Source: Welwitschia mirabilis
Lineage: Eukaryota; Gnetophyta; Gnetopsida; Welwitschiales
Reading direction: 5' to 3'
Assembly (NCBI GenBank): GCA_051453625.1
Contig: JBOZIK010000001.1
Location: 70,492,450-70,556,449, forward strand
Length of the DNA: 64,000 nt
Part shown: positions 11,550-22,799 of the stretch, one piece after another
Numbering within the stretch: the first letter of the stretch is position 1
Layout: each line of letters starts with the position of its first letter
Notes under the pieces: generated by a model
What the model was told of the DNA's origin: nothing
Databases searched by the model: none
The model's input: the letters and a program-made list of their open reading frames with translations, nothing else
Translations under genes and position numbers: made by a program

Positions 11550-12097
11550 TCATGAAAAACCTCAAATGATATCCCTACTTCTATTTCTACTTTCACATTA
11601 TCTTATGATCTTGACAATGATAATCTTTTTCCATCTTTTCCATTTAAACATTCAAGTAATTCTCTAAATCGCATCCCTCTTCTTAAATTTAATGAAATAC
11701 ATCATCTTGAGAAGTTTACTTTAAAAATCTTTTAATCTTTTTGTTTTAAGACTTCATGTGCTACAACAAGTAACATCGTTTCTTCCTTTACAAAGTCAAA
11801 CCTACCTTGTGATTTTAATGATTATTCTTTTCAAAAATAAGACTTGGAACATCTTAGAACTCTAATTAGGTTAAACCTTATCTTCTAGATCTAAATCCAT
11901 ACTTAGAATTAAATTTTAACAATATTCTTAGTTATCTTAAACCTATGTTAATCACTTATCATAAAAAGTTTATTTTAAAGCCTTGGATCCCAAATAATAC
12001 CATTAATGTCTCCCATGTTTAACATTACACTTTGAATGAATCATGATTTTGATGAAAGATTATTTTCTCATGAGTTATATAAATCTTGTTATCTCAT
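11550..12097 (+). pseudogene. Unknown ORF remnant, copy 1
   Basis: Broken reading frames read KPYLLDLNPYLELNFNNILS and later HKKFILKPWIPNNTINVSHV (about 11875-12020). No family recognised. The counterpart after the gap is at 12720-13271. Confidence 0.35.
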
Positions 12098-12197
12098 NNN
12101 NNNNNNNNNNNNNNNNNNNNNNNNNNNNNNNNNNNNNNNNNNNNNNNNNNNNNNNNNNNNNNNNNNNNNNNNNNNNNNNNNNNNNNNNNNNNNNNNN

Positions 12198-13271
12198 AGA
12201 GAATTTAAGTAATGAAACAAAATCAGTGAAGAATTTACATTATAAAGAGAGTCATCCACTTCTGTTATCTAGATGATAATTTGAAACAACAGTTAGTAAC
12301 AATGACTCAATAACTAAAAAGAAGGATTTTAGTTTACAATTAAAAAATTATTCACAGAGAGGAAGAAGAGTCAATATCAAAAAATCTTTTATCACATAAT
12401 GAAGACAATGAGAACTTTCCTTTCTATAGTATTTTTGATGATCATTTTAAGGAATCCACTAACTTAGAAAAGAAAAAAAATCCTCAATAAAACAATAATA
12501 AAGAGCAAGATATAATCAATGATATGTATAAAGACAATTAAAAAGAGAAAGATATGATCAAAGAACATAATAAAGAAGGTACAGAGAGCATTCAACCAAG
12601 TAATGATGAAGTCAACAATGAGAAGGAGAGGAATTAAAAAGAATTAATTCAAAATCAAATAAACTTATACCTTTTAATGAAAAAAACTAATTTAAAAAGT
12701 CTCTACATGTTTCTCCATATCTTTCACTTATACTTCTATGAAAAACCTCAAATGACATATCTCCTTCTCCTTCTACTTTTACATTATCTTCTAATCCTGA
12801 TAATGATAATCTTTCTTTTTCTCTTCCATTTGAACATTTAAATAATTCTCTAAATCACATCCCTCTTCTTGATTTTAATGAATCACATCATTTTTAGAAG
12901 TCTACTCCNNNNNNNNNNNNNNNNNNNNNNNNNNNNNNNNNNNNNNNNNNNNNNNNNNNNNNNNNNNTCTTTTGCACAATCAACTCCACCTTATGTTTTT
13001 AATGATTATTCTTTTCAAAAATAAGATTTGAAATATCTTAGAAATTTAAATTGGATTAAACCTTATCTTCTTGATCCAAACCATGCTTAGTATTAAATGT
13101 TAAAGGTCTTCTTAAGTATGTTAAACCTATCTTAATCACTCACCCTAAAAAGTTTCTTACAAAGCCTTAGATTCTAAATTATACCATTATTGTCTCCCAT
13201 GTTCAACATCAAGATTTAAATGAAATAGATGATTCAACTCCTTTATATCAGGAGTTTGATAAGAAATTGGT
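12198..13271 (+). repeat. Second, strongly diverged copy of 11060-12097
   Basis: After the 100-N gap (12098-12197) the sequence restarts at a point matching about 11060 and runs in parallel for about 1 kb. By eye the difference is much larger than at other gaps (tens of per cent in places, with indels). The acidic frame (NEDNENFPFY) and the KPYLLDPN motif recur. This could be a contig from another copy of the same element, or a real old duplication. A further 59-N gap lies at 12909-12967. Confidence 0.6.
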
Positions 13272-13303
13272 NNNNNNNNNNNNNNNNNNNNNNNNNNNNN
13301 NNN

Positions 13304-13849
13304 TATTGCTACTAAATCTTATAGAGATAAAATGTTATGTGGTCATTCTAATCAGAAAAAGACTTATTTCCTTACTGAAAATCCATGTCAAGTTAAATGA
13401 TACAAAGACTTTTAATTTTATTAAACATTATAAAGGGCCCTCAAAATATTTATTAGATATTTTCTTTTAGTTATGCCTTGCATTCATTTCATAATGATAC
13501 TCACAATTTATAATGTTTTAATAAGAGATTATTTTTCAATGATATTTATCACATCTTTATCACTTATTTGAATTCTGAAATTTGTGCTATTAAAGTTTTA
13601 TCTTTCTACTCTCTATTCCTCTGATTGATTTCATTAAAAAATGATTGTATATCTTTTATGTTTCTAAAAGAATGCAATATTGTAAGACCCTAGCCTTAGC
13701 AATAAATCCTTCTTTTTCTTTCTTTTTAATAAAAGTGTTGAATAGATTTTAGGATTTGAATAAAATTTGTTTTTAGTTTGCTTTGGTATTTTTTTTTTTT
13801 CTGCTTCTATCTTTTTATGATTTTGACTTTATTTTTTATTTTAAGTAAT
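13304..13849 (+). other. AT-rich segment, no gene recognised
   Basis: A short open frame (13304-13467, ending DIFF) precedes stop-rich AT sequence and a T-run near 13790. It lies just upstream of the gypsy integrase fragment and is probably part of that element. Confidence 0.4.
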
Positions 13850-14175
13850 AAAATCAATCTCTAAATGGTTAGGTCCTTACCTTTTTAAGAAAGTATCTTN
13901 NNNNNNNNNNNNNNNNNNNNNNNNNNNNNNNNNNNNNNNNNNNNNNNNNNNNNNNNNNNNNNNNNNNNNNNNNNNNNNNNNNNNNNNNNNNNNNNNNNNA
14001 ATCAATCTCTAAATGGTTAGATCCTTACCTTTTTGAGAAAGTACCTTCTAATGGCTCTATTGAGATTTTTGACTCAACCACTAAATGGGCAAGGGTTAAA
14101 AATATATTAGCAATATTCTAATATAAATATGATAAAAGAACTATCCTTGGAGATTCCCCTCAATGAGAAGAGCTT
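13850..14175 (+). pseudogene. Ty3/gypsy integrase C-terminus (Tat/Athila-like) fragment
   Basis: After the gap the frame from 14000 reads through KWLDPYLFEKVPSNGSIEIF and then continues with KWARVKN, matching in order and spacing the C-terminal module of gypsy integrases (a W-GP motif, a G-x-IEI motif and a V-N-type motif before the end). The part before the 100-N gap (13850-13899) is the same segment reading KWLGPYLFKKVS and retains the GP. This module binds DNA in intact integrases. It is followed by stops (TAA, TGA). No RT, RNase H or protease of this element was found upstream. Confidence 0.5.
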
Positions 14176-16011
14176 CCTCCCTACCATTGTCTGAATTTTC
14201 TCTTAGCTGTTTCCTTTGGAGTTCATCATGATGTCACTTGATTATCTTTTAAACATGACTTATGTATTTATTTTGTTTTCATCACTACTCTTTAACTTGG
14301 GTATTTTATAATGGTAAGATTATATTCACCTAATCTTAACACATTCACACGTCTATGAACTTCATTTTAAAGAAAGATGTTTTATTTCTGATGTTTTTCT
14401 TAATGATGAATTGGTTATAGTTTGTTTAAGGATTTTAGTTTCTATCTTTTATCTTATTAATTCACCTTCATCTTTTGGAGTATTTAATCGTGTGAAATGC
14501 TGGGGGGAAAATGAAAGAAGAAAAGGAAAAAAAAGGAAAAAAAAGGTAAAATAAGATCATGATGATTTATATCTGAGATAATTCAAAAACATGGTCACCA
14601 TAATATCCTACTGCAAGTATACTAGGGTAAATTTTCCTAAGAGAGGCCTTTGGTAGTGTAATACGGTAGCTGTTAAAACTCCACTCAGAGGTAAGTTGAC
14701 CATGCTTTGTAGGTTTTTACTTCTCTTATTATGTTTGCACTTCCTCCTGATGGATAATAAAATAACATAAACTTTAAGACTATAAGATCAGTGGTATTCT
14801 TAGTGTCATCAAAGGCATTTCTTATTTTCTAGACTCTCAGTATTTTCACATGATCATTTCATTTCTAAGGATTCAGGTGTTAGTTTTAAGATGTAAGTAG
14901 CTGAGTTCATTTTTTAGCAACTTTTTAATATTATCACTTATTATTTAAAGCATTGGATTTTTAGCATCATCATAAGCACTGCCTTATCGAATGGAATTTT
15001 ACATATTCNNNNNNNNNNNNNNNNNNNNNNNNNNNNNNNNNNNNNNNNNNNNNNNNNNNNNNNNNNNNNNNNNNNNNNNNNNNNNNNNNNNNNNNNNNNN
15101 NNNNNNNNTTTTGATCTTATCACTTATTATTTAAAGCATTATATTTTTAGCATCATTATAAGCACTGCCTTATCGAATGAAATTTTACATATTCATACAT
15201 TTTTCATGTATTTTAAATTAAGTGATGTTATGATTTCTTCCATGGGAGTCTGCTAGGTTAAAATTTAGGGTAGGTAGGCTATCATCTTTATGTTCCTTAT
15301 ATTCATACGTTTTCTTTTCTTTCATTGTATAAGTTAGTTATTATAAAGTCATTTTTGTATTTTCTTGTCATTTTAGGACATTAACATTTAATAATTTTCT
15401 TATTTTTAATAAAAAATTAACTTCTTAATTAGATAAATTTTTGCAAATTTTATGTTATTCATTTGTAGTCTTTTTACAGTTCTAAACAATCTTCATAATA
15501 ATTTTTTTGGGCAGTTGTGAATCTGCTCCATCCTAATTAGCACATTTTCATTTTTTACACTTTCCATGTTTGTCAAAATATTCTCTACATCTCTATTTTT
15601 CAAATATAATATTGTTTCACTTAACTTTATACTTAATCTCTCAACTGTCAAAATTTAACAACACATCGTCCACCTTCTCATCTAAACATACTAATTTTTA
15701 TCTAATTTCTTTACTTCATTAGCTAATACAAGATGTATAATTTTTCTTAGGGGATGGTAGGACTCATTTTCAAAACTTATTTTTATAATTTTTCAAGTTA
15801 TTTTAGAGATTTTATGAGACTTAATTTTTTTGGAATTTTTACTCCATACACATGATACGTTACATGTTATTTTACTATGTGACATGTTTGAGATCATTTA
15901 TGAGCCTCTTTCATAAATTTCAAATTGATTTTTTAAAAGATAATTTGCCTCACAATTGTAGTTGTTCACCTACATCTTATCAGGAATTGACAAAGGCTAA
16001 GTGGAGGGATA
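14176..16011 (+). other. Non-coding AT-rich stretch, probably gypsy 3' region
   Basis: No convincing gene. A purine-rich run lies at 14502-14545. The 75 bp before the gap at 15009-15108 recur after it (assembly overlap). A purine-rich GTGGAGGGAT near 16000 could be a polypurine tract. Confidence 0.4.
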
Positions 16012-17050
16012 TGATGTACTACTAAATTGTATTTGATGAGGTGTTATGAGCTATTTTACAGGACATTTATTTAAATTTACATGCAATTCTCAGGATTATG
16101 TAGATTTGATAAATGATTATAGAAAAGTGCAATTCTTAGCATAATTGGAAGTGTTTAAAGAACTTTCTAATACTCAGTGCCATAGAGGAAGATCACTAAT
16201 GCCAAAGGTAGATTTATTTTCAGTTAGAAGGACAAAGAGAATAATTATTCCCTCTGTCATTGGCATAACAAGCAAGATAAAATAGNNNNNNNNNNNNNNN
16301 NNNNNNNNTGGACTATAGTTGATACTACTAAAGTCATCTTTTCTAAAGGGGTGTCATCCCATGATCATCCCCACAACATGCAGGACAATAAATGTTACAT
16401 TTGTGTCATTTTTCCCTTGGTCATTTCCATGACATACAGGATGATATCTATAATAGCTAGCTAAACTTTATCTAGTTCATCTATTTCTTTCTTAGAATTC
16501 AGCATGTTTTGTAGCAAATTTTGTATGAGAGTTTTGGCTTCTTAGCCCTATAAATAAGACTCCCCTTCAACTCTCCTATCCATCTTCATTTGCACCTCAA
16601 ATTAAGGTTAGGAGATCTATCTCGTGAGTTATAGAAAGATGTTTCTTGGTGAAGGGTTATGCATCCTCCACTAAGGCTTGGCTATTTTGTAATCTAGTTG
16701 CTGGTTCGATTTTTAATATAAAACTTTGTTTCTTTATTGTGCACTTACATTGTAATTTCTCTTATGGTTTATGTTGTTATTGATTTGGTGAAAGTCTCTT
16801 TAAAGATATAGGTCTTAAGGAAAATCTTTATTAAGATTAACAAAAATAGTTTAAGATCATTTTATATTGTACTTTATTCAACTTACCTAATAGCTTAAGT
16901 TAGTCCTAGATAGTGATAGTCTCCTTAGCTGATTTGGGTTATATAAGGCTAATCTTCCTGAAAAGTTGATTTGGTACTTGGATAGGTGTTCATCTAGGTT
17001 TAGTTACACTTGCATGGCATGGCATCTTTATTTCCTTCACTATTCTTAAG
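16012..17050 (+). repeat. Possible 3' LTR of a gypsy-like element
   Basis: The segment begins TGATGT right after the purine-rich GTGGAGGGAT and contains a promoter-like TATA box (16549-16556) followed by CT-rich leader-type sequence and a T-rich stretch near 16700. This is the usual layout of a plant LTR, and it lies downstream of the gypsy integrase fragment. No matching second LTR is in the window, so the call rests on layout only; the right end is uncertain. Confidence 0.35.
16549..16556 (+). promoter_or_regulatory. TATA box (TATAAATA) in LTR-like sequence
   Basis: TATAAATA followed by GACTCCCC and a CT-rich leader. It is the best TATA-plus-leader context in this part of the window. Confidence 0.4.
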
Positions 17051-17779
17051 TTTAGAATACTATGTTTCTTTGAAAATCAATTCTCCAACTTCTCTCGTAT
17101 GTCTTCAATGGATTTACAAAACTTAGATCACTTTCATATATACTAGAGTGTTGTATTTTACTGTATATATTTTGAGTGATAGGATTTAGTAAGATGTAAA
17201 GGATTGCAAAAATATGCATTGCAACATATAAGCTAAGAGCATTAAAAAATATAACATTTCCAAATTTGTATTTAATTAGAAGAAGTTTCTTAAGTGAAAG
17301 CCGATGCAAAATTTAGAGTAGGTAGGGCATGTCATATCATGCTAGTTATAAGAAATTCCAAGGGGCTTTGATGGTACTATTATTATCCTCCTTACAACCA
17401 CGAGACTTGGTCAACACTTTAATTTAAGGGCATAATGAAGAAATGCTCTAATATTATATTTTCCCAATGAAATGTTATTAGTTTGGAAATGATTTACCAC
17501 TTTATAGCATAGCAATCACACACACTAGTAAAATTTTGTACTGCCCATATGTTAAATGCATTTTTAGATTTGTCTTCGCTCTCTCTTGCCTACCATAAAG
17601 GCATACTTGAAACATAGCATACATAAAGAAAGGATGTAAGAAGAATTTATGCATCTTAAACGTAACCCTTTTGTATAGCTTAGAAACATGAATGACAATT
17701 GAAAGCATTAATCATTTGAGAAGAAATTAATGCTCTTGCCTTGCTGGTGTAACATAAAACTCCCCATATTCTTTGAACT
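17051..17779. other. No gene recognised
   Basis: AT-rich DNA with only short chance ORFs; no motifs seen. Confidence 0.5.
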
Positions 17780-18520
17780 TTAGTCACCTAATGCAATGCG
17801 TATGATCCAAAAAATAGAGTTTGTTCTATTCCTTTTCTTTTTGGAGCACCATCTTCGAATTGCATTTTCCTTCACCTCTTGGCGCTGTCTCTGAGAATCA
17901 TATCTAAGTCTCTCTTTAACCCATCTGCACGCTTCTGTGGCAGTATTAGTTATTTCTATGGCAATTAATCGCATGCGCGGTGTGTCGGCAAATAGCCTCT
18001 TCATCCTATGAATCCACTAAGGGATTCTATTCTGCTATTCATAATTGTTTTCGCCCACCATTTCTTTTTTTTCCCGTGCAGTATGGTGCTCCCTTTCTGC
18101 GCAGCATCTTCTGCAATGTGGAACCCTCCTTTCTGCATGGTATGGAACTTCTTTCCCGTCGTGTCGTCCTCCTTAACTCGGACTTCTTCTCTCCAGTGCG
18201 GCTTCTTCTGCTCAAACTGTGTTTCGTCTCCCTCCGTGCGTATGGTCAAACCCACTGGTCAGCTGGTCAGCGCCATTTTCCCTTCTTAGTCATGGCGTTT
18301 GCAATCTTTACAATGGGCTTACAATGCTTACAGATAGATCTAGATGGAAGGCATGGCCAACGAACCATTGGTGTAACAGTGAAGGTGTTTCTCTTATGAA
18401 GAGAAGGGTTGTGAGTTTGATTCCTCATAGGCAGAAAAATCCAATTTGTTTTTCAATTTTGAAATGTGAAAGACTAGCGTTCAAAATCCTTTCTCGATGA
18501 AAACCACTTGAGCGCACCCT
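17780..18520. other. GC-richer island with unassigned ORFs
   Basis: Base composition changes sharply from the surroundings. A 74-codon minus-strand ORF (17780-18004; includes TEACRWVKERLRYDSQ) and overlapping + and - ORFs at 18001-18400 are charged and protein-like but match nothing I recognise. A pyrimidine tract ending TGCAG at about 18080 resembles a plant 3' splice site on +. It may be a captured gene fragment or part of a transposon leader. Confidence 0.35.
18364..18440 (+). repeat. tRNA-like (SINE-type) sequence, weak
   Basis: A stretch ending GTGAGTTTGATTCCTC resembles the B box of a pol III promoter, preceded about 45 bp upstream by a weak A-box-like TGGTGTAACAGTG. Such degenerate boxes are typical of tRNA-derived SINEs. 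A second similar arrangement (TTGGTTAGTGG, then GAGTATTCAAAACTC) lies at 18600-18670. Neither folds convincingly by eye as a tRNA. Confidence 0.25.
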
Positions 18521-18679
18521 TCCATGCAAAAGACCAAGTGCGGCAGTCGCTCTATTAAACTTTAATTTGTGTAAAAACAAGTTGAGAAAATTAAGATATT
18601 TGTTAGCACATCTCAATTGGTTAGTGGAACTTAGATAAGGTGAAATGTAAGAGATTGAGTATTCAAAACTCTTAAAAGA

Positions 18680-19179
18680 CCCTTTTATACAATATTCTTA
18701 AAATATTATGCATCTATATTAAGGTTATAATATGCCTTTTTATTCAAAATTACATAATAGAATAAGTGATCTTAAGTTGAAAATGCTTATGAAGTGGTCA
18801 TGTAATCAATTCTCTTTAACACACATTTTTAGTTAAGTAATAGCTATAGTTAGCAGTAAAATAATTTATTAGGCCTAATTATTATGTAAAGAAAAATCTA
18901 TTAGACTCATTGGAAATATAAGTTAAGCTATCTTCCTTATTAGAAAATACAAATTTATTTATTCTAGGCCATCTTACTTAAATATTAAGTCATGGCTCTT
19001 GTGGAAGTTTAATTAGTCATAGGAGTACTTATAATATTTAAACCTTAGTTCATATGATCTAAATTTTCAAGTTCTAGTTAAAGTATACACAAATAAACCA
19101 ATATAGAAAATGATGATTATTTCATGGATATCACTTTGTCATGCAAAGATTCAGTTGTCTTAAAATATAGGTTTTACAA
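18680..19179. other. No gene recognised
   Basis: AT-rich; it probably includes decayed pol sequence of the minus-strand copia element that starts at 20265, but no motif survives. Confidence 0.4.
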
Positions 19180-20265
19180 CTATAGCCATAAAGGAAGGAT
19201 GTGCTTTTTCATTATCTGATGCTTCTTCTTCTATACCTCATCATCATCATTTCATCTAATAAAGAATTATTTATTCATTTTGGACTCTTTCTTTTATTTA
19301 TCTCTCTAAAACTTGTTAGCACTAGGATATTCCAAGGCAATATGTCCTCTTTCCAACATACCTAACATTCTATTTTCGAAACATTTAAAAATGAAGTATT
19401 ATTAGATGCCTTACTTTTTACTTGGATGATCCTTTAAGATCATCTCTAATGTTATACTTGCATTAAAGTAGTCTTTTTGCCCTTTCCATAATAAAGGATA
19501 GTTCCTCATCTTCATCATTAGAGTCATATTCTTCCTGTTCTTCTTTACCTTTTCTTTTAATCTCTGATTTTTCCTTTGAATTGCCCTAAGTGAAATGGAT
19601 TTTTCATTCAAAGATTCATCTTGAATGAGATTTATTTTGTATGCTATAAGAGCACTCTGTAGCTCTTCTATCTTCATTGTGTTGAAATCTCTAGATTCTT
19701 CTATAGTTATGGTATTGGACTTATAAATAGGGGTTAGTGATATGATAATGTTTTGGATTACCTTTACTTTAGGAAGATCTTCTTCAATGCCATGTATTAC
19801 ATTCACAATGTTTGAAACTCTAGTAAAGTACTTATAAACCCTTTCTTGATGGTCCATTTTGAGGTTCTCAAACAAATTTATCCAAACTAGAAGCTTAGAT
19901 TATTTTACAATTTATGTACCTTTGTATGTTTCAACTAGAAAATTCCAAATTTCTTAATCCATCTTGCAACCTGCTATTCTATTAAACTCTTCTATGGATA
20001 AAGCAAAATAAAGTGCATTCTTAGCTTTAAAGTCATACATGAAGGCAACTTTTTCTTTATCTGTCTAGTCTTTTCTTATCTTAATTTGAGTAATGATACT
20101 ACCTGTAGCATTTGCAACATTCTCCATAGGATTTGAGTATCCTTTTTCTATGCTTTGCCATTTCTGAAACTCAAAAAACTATAAGTACATCCACATCCTC
20201 ATCTTGCAATAGGAATAATTTATCCCATTGAAGAACGAAGGTCTAACGAATTACACTTCTCCATC
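19180..20265 (-). pseudogene. SIRE-type copia gag on the minus strand, broken
   Basis: Reading leftward from about 20262: RPSFFNGINYSYCKMRMWMY, then WQSIEKGYSNP, ALYFALSIEEFNRIAGC, and the open frame 19875-19411 starting FENLKMDHQERVYKYFTR. This is the full order of a UBN2-type copia Gag. The zinc knuckle (about 19365-19322) is damaged: ERGHIALEY keeps the His, but the last Cys is Tyr. An acidic linker (EEEASDNEKAHPSFMAI, about 19250-19195) resembles the SIRE Gag-Pol linker. Stops include TAG at a Trp position (after IRKD). It is independent of the element at 1-10552 and in the opposite orientation. No protease or later domain is recognisable to the left. Confidence 0.75.
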
Positions 20266-20504
20266 GTTTACTCAAGAAAGTTATTTGTTTTCATGAGTAT
20301 CCAATTTGATGTTACTTGAGGATCGATTAAACTTAAAAGGAAAGGATGAATGATTTTTACCAAATTAAATTATTTAACCTAAAACAAAACTATATTAAAA
20401 TGCATAATAAAAAACACCTTACCAAATAATGTGGTTCCCCAACCTTGGCATGTTCACACACAGAGGATAGATTCTACTCACACCTCCAAATATCCTTTAT
20501 TTAT

Positions 20505-20700
20505 AAGAAATAATGGTCTTCTGGCATACCACCAATTTTATGGGAAATTAAAGTCTCCTTGCAAGGTAGTACTCTCTCCTCCTTAGGGAATAGTGGTTTT
20601 CATAGGTACACCACAAACCTTTATAACAGTGAGAGTCTCCTTACAAGGTAGTACTTTTTTCTTGGCAAGAGAATAATGGTTTTCGAACTCATCAATAATC
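20505..20700. repeat. Imperfect tandem repeat, period about 80 bp, about 2.4 copies
   Basis: AGTCTCCTTGCAAGGTAGTA at 20552 recurs as AGTCTCCTTACAAGGTAGTA at about 20633; the linked AATAATGG/AATAGTGG segment recurs near 20509, 20588 and 20670. Confidence 0.7.
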
Positions 20701-21212
20701 TTACATCAAGTAAGTGCCTAAAAGCACAGTATCAAAATATACATCCCTACAAGGATTGCCTTACAAAGTATTTGATATTCAACAATAAGATAGTCCATAA
20801 TGTAAACCAAAAATACAACACTACAACAATCTTGAAATTATTGCTTCGATAAAGATTTAAGATCCTTGAAGTTGTTGTTATTGTTATAAGTGTGAATGAA
20901 GAATGCAACAATGAAGATCTAAGTTTAAGAGATGAAAATAATGGTAGCTCCTTGCTAATGAATCTTTTAATTTCATTATGAGAGGTTTCATTTACTAGTG
21001 CTTTTTAAGATCTATATATTTGTTTTAGTTATTGAAGTATCAAAAAATATTCTTCTTAGATTGATGACATTGAGGCTTTATATGGTTGAAGAAGATCTAG
21101 CCATTTGGGCTTGAAAGATAGTTGTTTGATTTTATAAACACCATAAAATGAATAGCTAACATTTATGCTTTGGGCACATAACCTTAATTTTAATTAACAT
21201 GAACTTTAGTCT

Positions 21213-21240
21213 AAGACATCTTTGATTTTTTAGATGTCTT
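21213..21240. repeat. Perfect 9-bp hairpin AAGACATCT...AGATGTCTT
   Basis: Stem 21213-21221 pairs with 21232-21240, with a 10-nt T-rich loop. The same stem with a 10-nt loop recurs at 21572-21599. Confidence 0.7.
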
Positions 21241-21571
21241 TACTATAGACATCTTTGCTTTTATAGAATTCTCCAGTTAACTTGTCTAGATTTTGATGAA
21301 ATCTTTTTTATAGTATCCTTAGACCTTCATGATCATGAATCCACAATGTACAAGTTTAAGCTCACCTGAAACATAAGATATTAATCAAAAGCCAAATTAA
21401 CTCTGTTACCTATTTCATCTTAGTATAAACATCTTGAAACATCTAGACATCTTCAACTATATCAAGTTCAACTTTTAGTTTGGTCATCTTCAATATGGTA
21501 GTCATTTTTTAGTTGCTAACTTGAATTCTAATATATTGAAGACATCTATAGATTTCTAAATTTCTTTACTT

Positions 21572-21599
21572 AAGACATCTTTAATTTTATAGATGTCTT
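21572..21599. repeat. Second copy of the AAGACATCT hairpin
   Basis: Stem 21572-21580 pairs with 21591-21599. Further unpaired AGACATCTT words occur near 21247 and 21437. Confidence 0.7.
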
Positions 21600-22289
21600 C
21601 AAATAATTGATTTAGTAATTTAGTATTTGATCTTTTTTGTGAGATGTTTCATTTGAAGATCTATCATGATCTAGTACCTATCAAGGTCTAATGTACCTAT
21701 AATGACTTGTGTACATAATCATACAAAATATTTGATAAGTAAAATCATTAAAACTAGATTTACTGACATAAATTAAGAGAAATAGTTATTTTATCATATG
21801 AAGTAATATTTTGATAAATCAATTTTAGTTTTTTCATATGAATTCATGTCAAGTATTTCATCAGTTCAATACTCATATGCTTTTACTATATTTGCAATTC
21901 GGTCTAGGAAATTTTTGTATGATACAATTTGAACTTTTTATACTTAATTTTATTTTCCTAAGTTGAATTATCATGTCAAGTATACATTTATTTTTCCAAA
22001 GGCTCAAAGTATGATCTTCTCATTTTAAAAATTGAATTTTTACTTTATTCAAATATGCACCTAATAGGGAAGGAGCCTTTCCTTACAACTACCTTTAGAA
22101 AAATCAATTAGCATTTTTTATATTTATCATCTATTATGTTCTACCTACATCACATTTAAATAATTCATATAGTAGTCATCTTCAAATGATTAGAATCATC
22201 TAATATGGTAAGTCCTTTAATATGTTCAAATTTCTTTTCAGCATCATAGTAAGCAATTTAAGCTATAGGGGTAATCTTCCCCTCCCACG

Positions 22290-22740
22290 CTTAGTCATAG
22301 ATTTGATTTATAATGCTTTATCTCATAATTTAGATTTTAAGGATGGGATAGAACCTTTATAGAAGTCAAATGAAGATTGGATTCTAAGAAGTCATCATGA
22401 ACTTCAAGAAGAAGAAGATCCTTCTCAAAGAACTCTTTCACCTACCTCAAGAATAAAGGATAAGAAATTCATTGGTGAATCCTTCTATGCCCCTTATTAT
22501 TTTCCTTCTTATTCTTCTTCATCTATCATTCATTGTTATTTCTCTACTACTTCTAGCAATACCTTTTCAAAGAAAGTACCCAAATTACAAAGAGCTTAGA
22601 TTGATAAGCTTAGGACAAAAATGAAGAAAATTTCTAAGAAGCAAAACGAAATCTTTAGGAAGTAAGAGAAAATGGACTAGAAGATAGAAATAATGTCTTC
22701 TTACCAAAGATCTATGAGTTAATTTCCTCTTCCTTCCTTC
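22290..22740 (+). pseudogene. Degraded ORF, unknown, Ser-rich then Lys-rich
   Basis: One frame runs for about 140 codons with only four stops (TAG, TAG, TAA, TAG), fewer than expected in DNA this AT-rich. It reads SHHELQEEEDPSQRTLSPTS, a Ser/Tyr-rich middle, then KLRTKMKKISKKQNEIF, a possible short coiled coil. I do not recognise it. Probably a transposon accessory or Gag-like remnant. Confidence 0.35.
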
Positions 22741-22754
22741 CTCTCCCTTCCTCT

Positions 22755-22779
22755 CCCTCTCTCTCTCTCTCTCTCTCTT
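22755..22779. repeat. (CT)n microsatellite
   Basis: About 11 CT units inside a longer C/T-only stretch beginning near 22730. Confidence 0.9.
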
Positions 22780-22799
22780 TACTTTCTTCACTGACATCT

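Larger units (their letters stand above)
20400..22250 (-). repeat. Probable 5' LTR/leader of the minus-strand copia element
   Basis: The region directly upstream of the minus-strand gag has no coding potential but contains two kinds of internal repeats (about 80-bp units at 20505-20700; a recurring hairpin at 21213 and 21572), as seen in SIRE-type LTRs. No paired LTR is in the window, so the boundaries are unknown. Confidence 0.4.

Noticed and set aside
18364-18440. Functional tRNA gene
   Set aside because: Only degenerate A- and B-box-like words are present; no cloverleaf can be drawn with paired acceptor and anticodon arms.
19411-19875. Host gene on the minus strand (154-codon open frame)
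   Set aside because: Homology continues upstream past a stop with the UBN2 Gag order and downstream to a damaged zinc knuckle, so it is copia gag.
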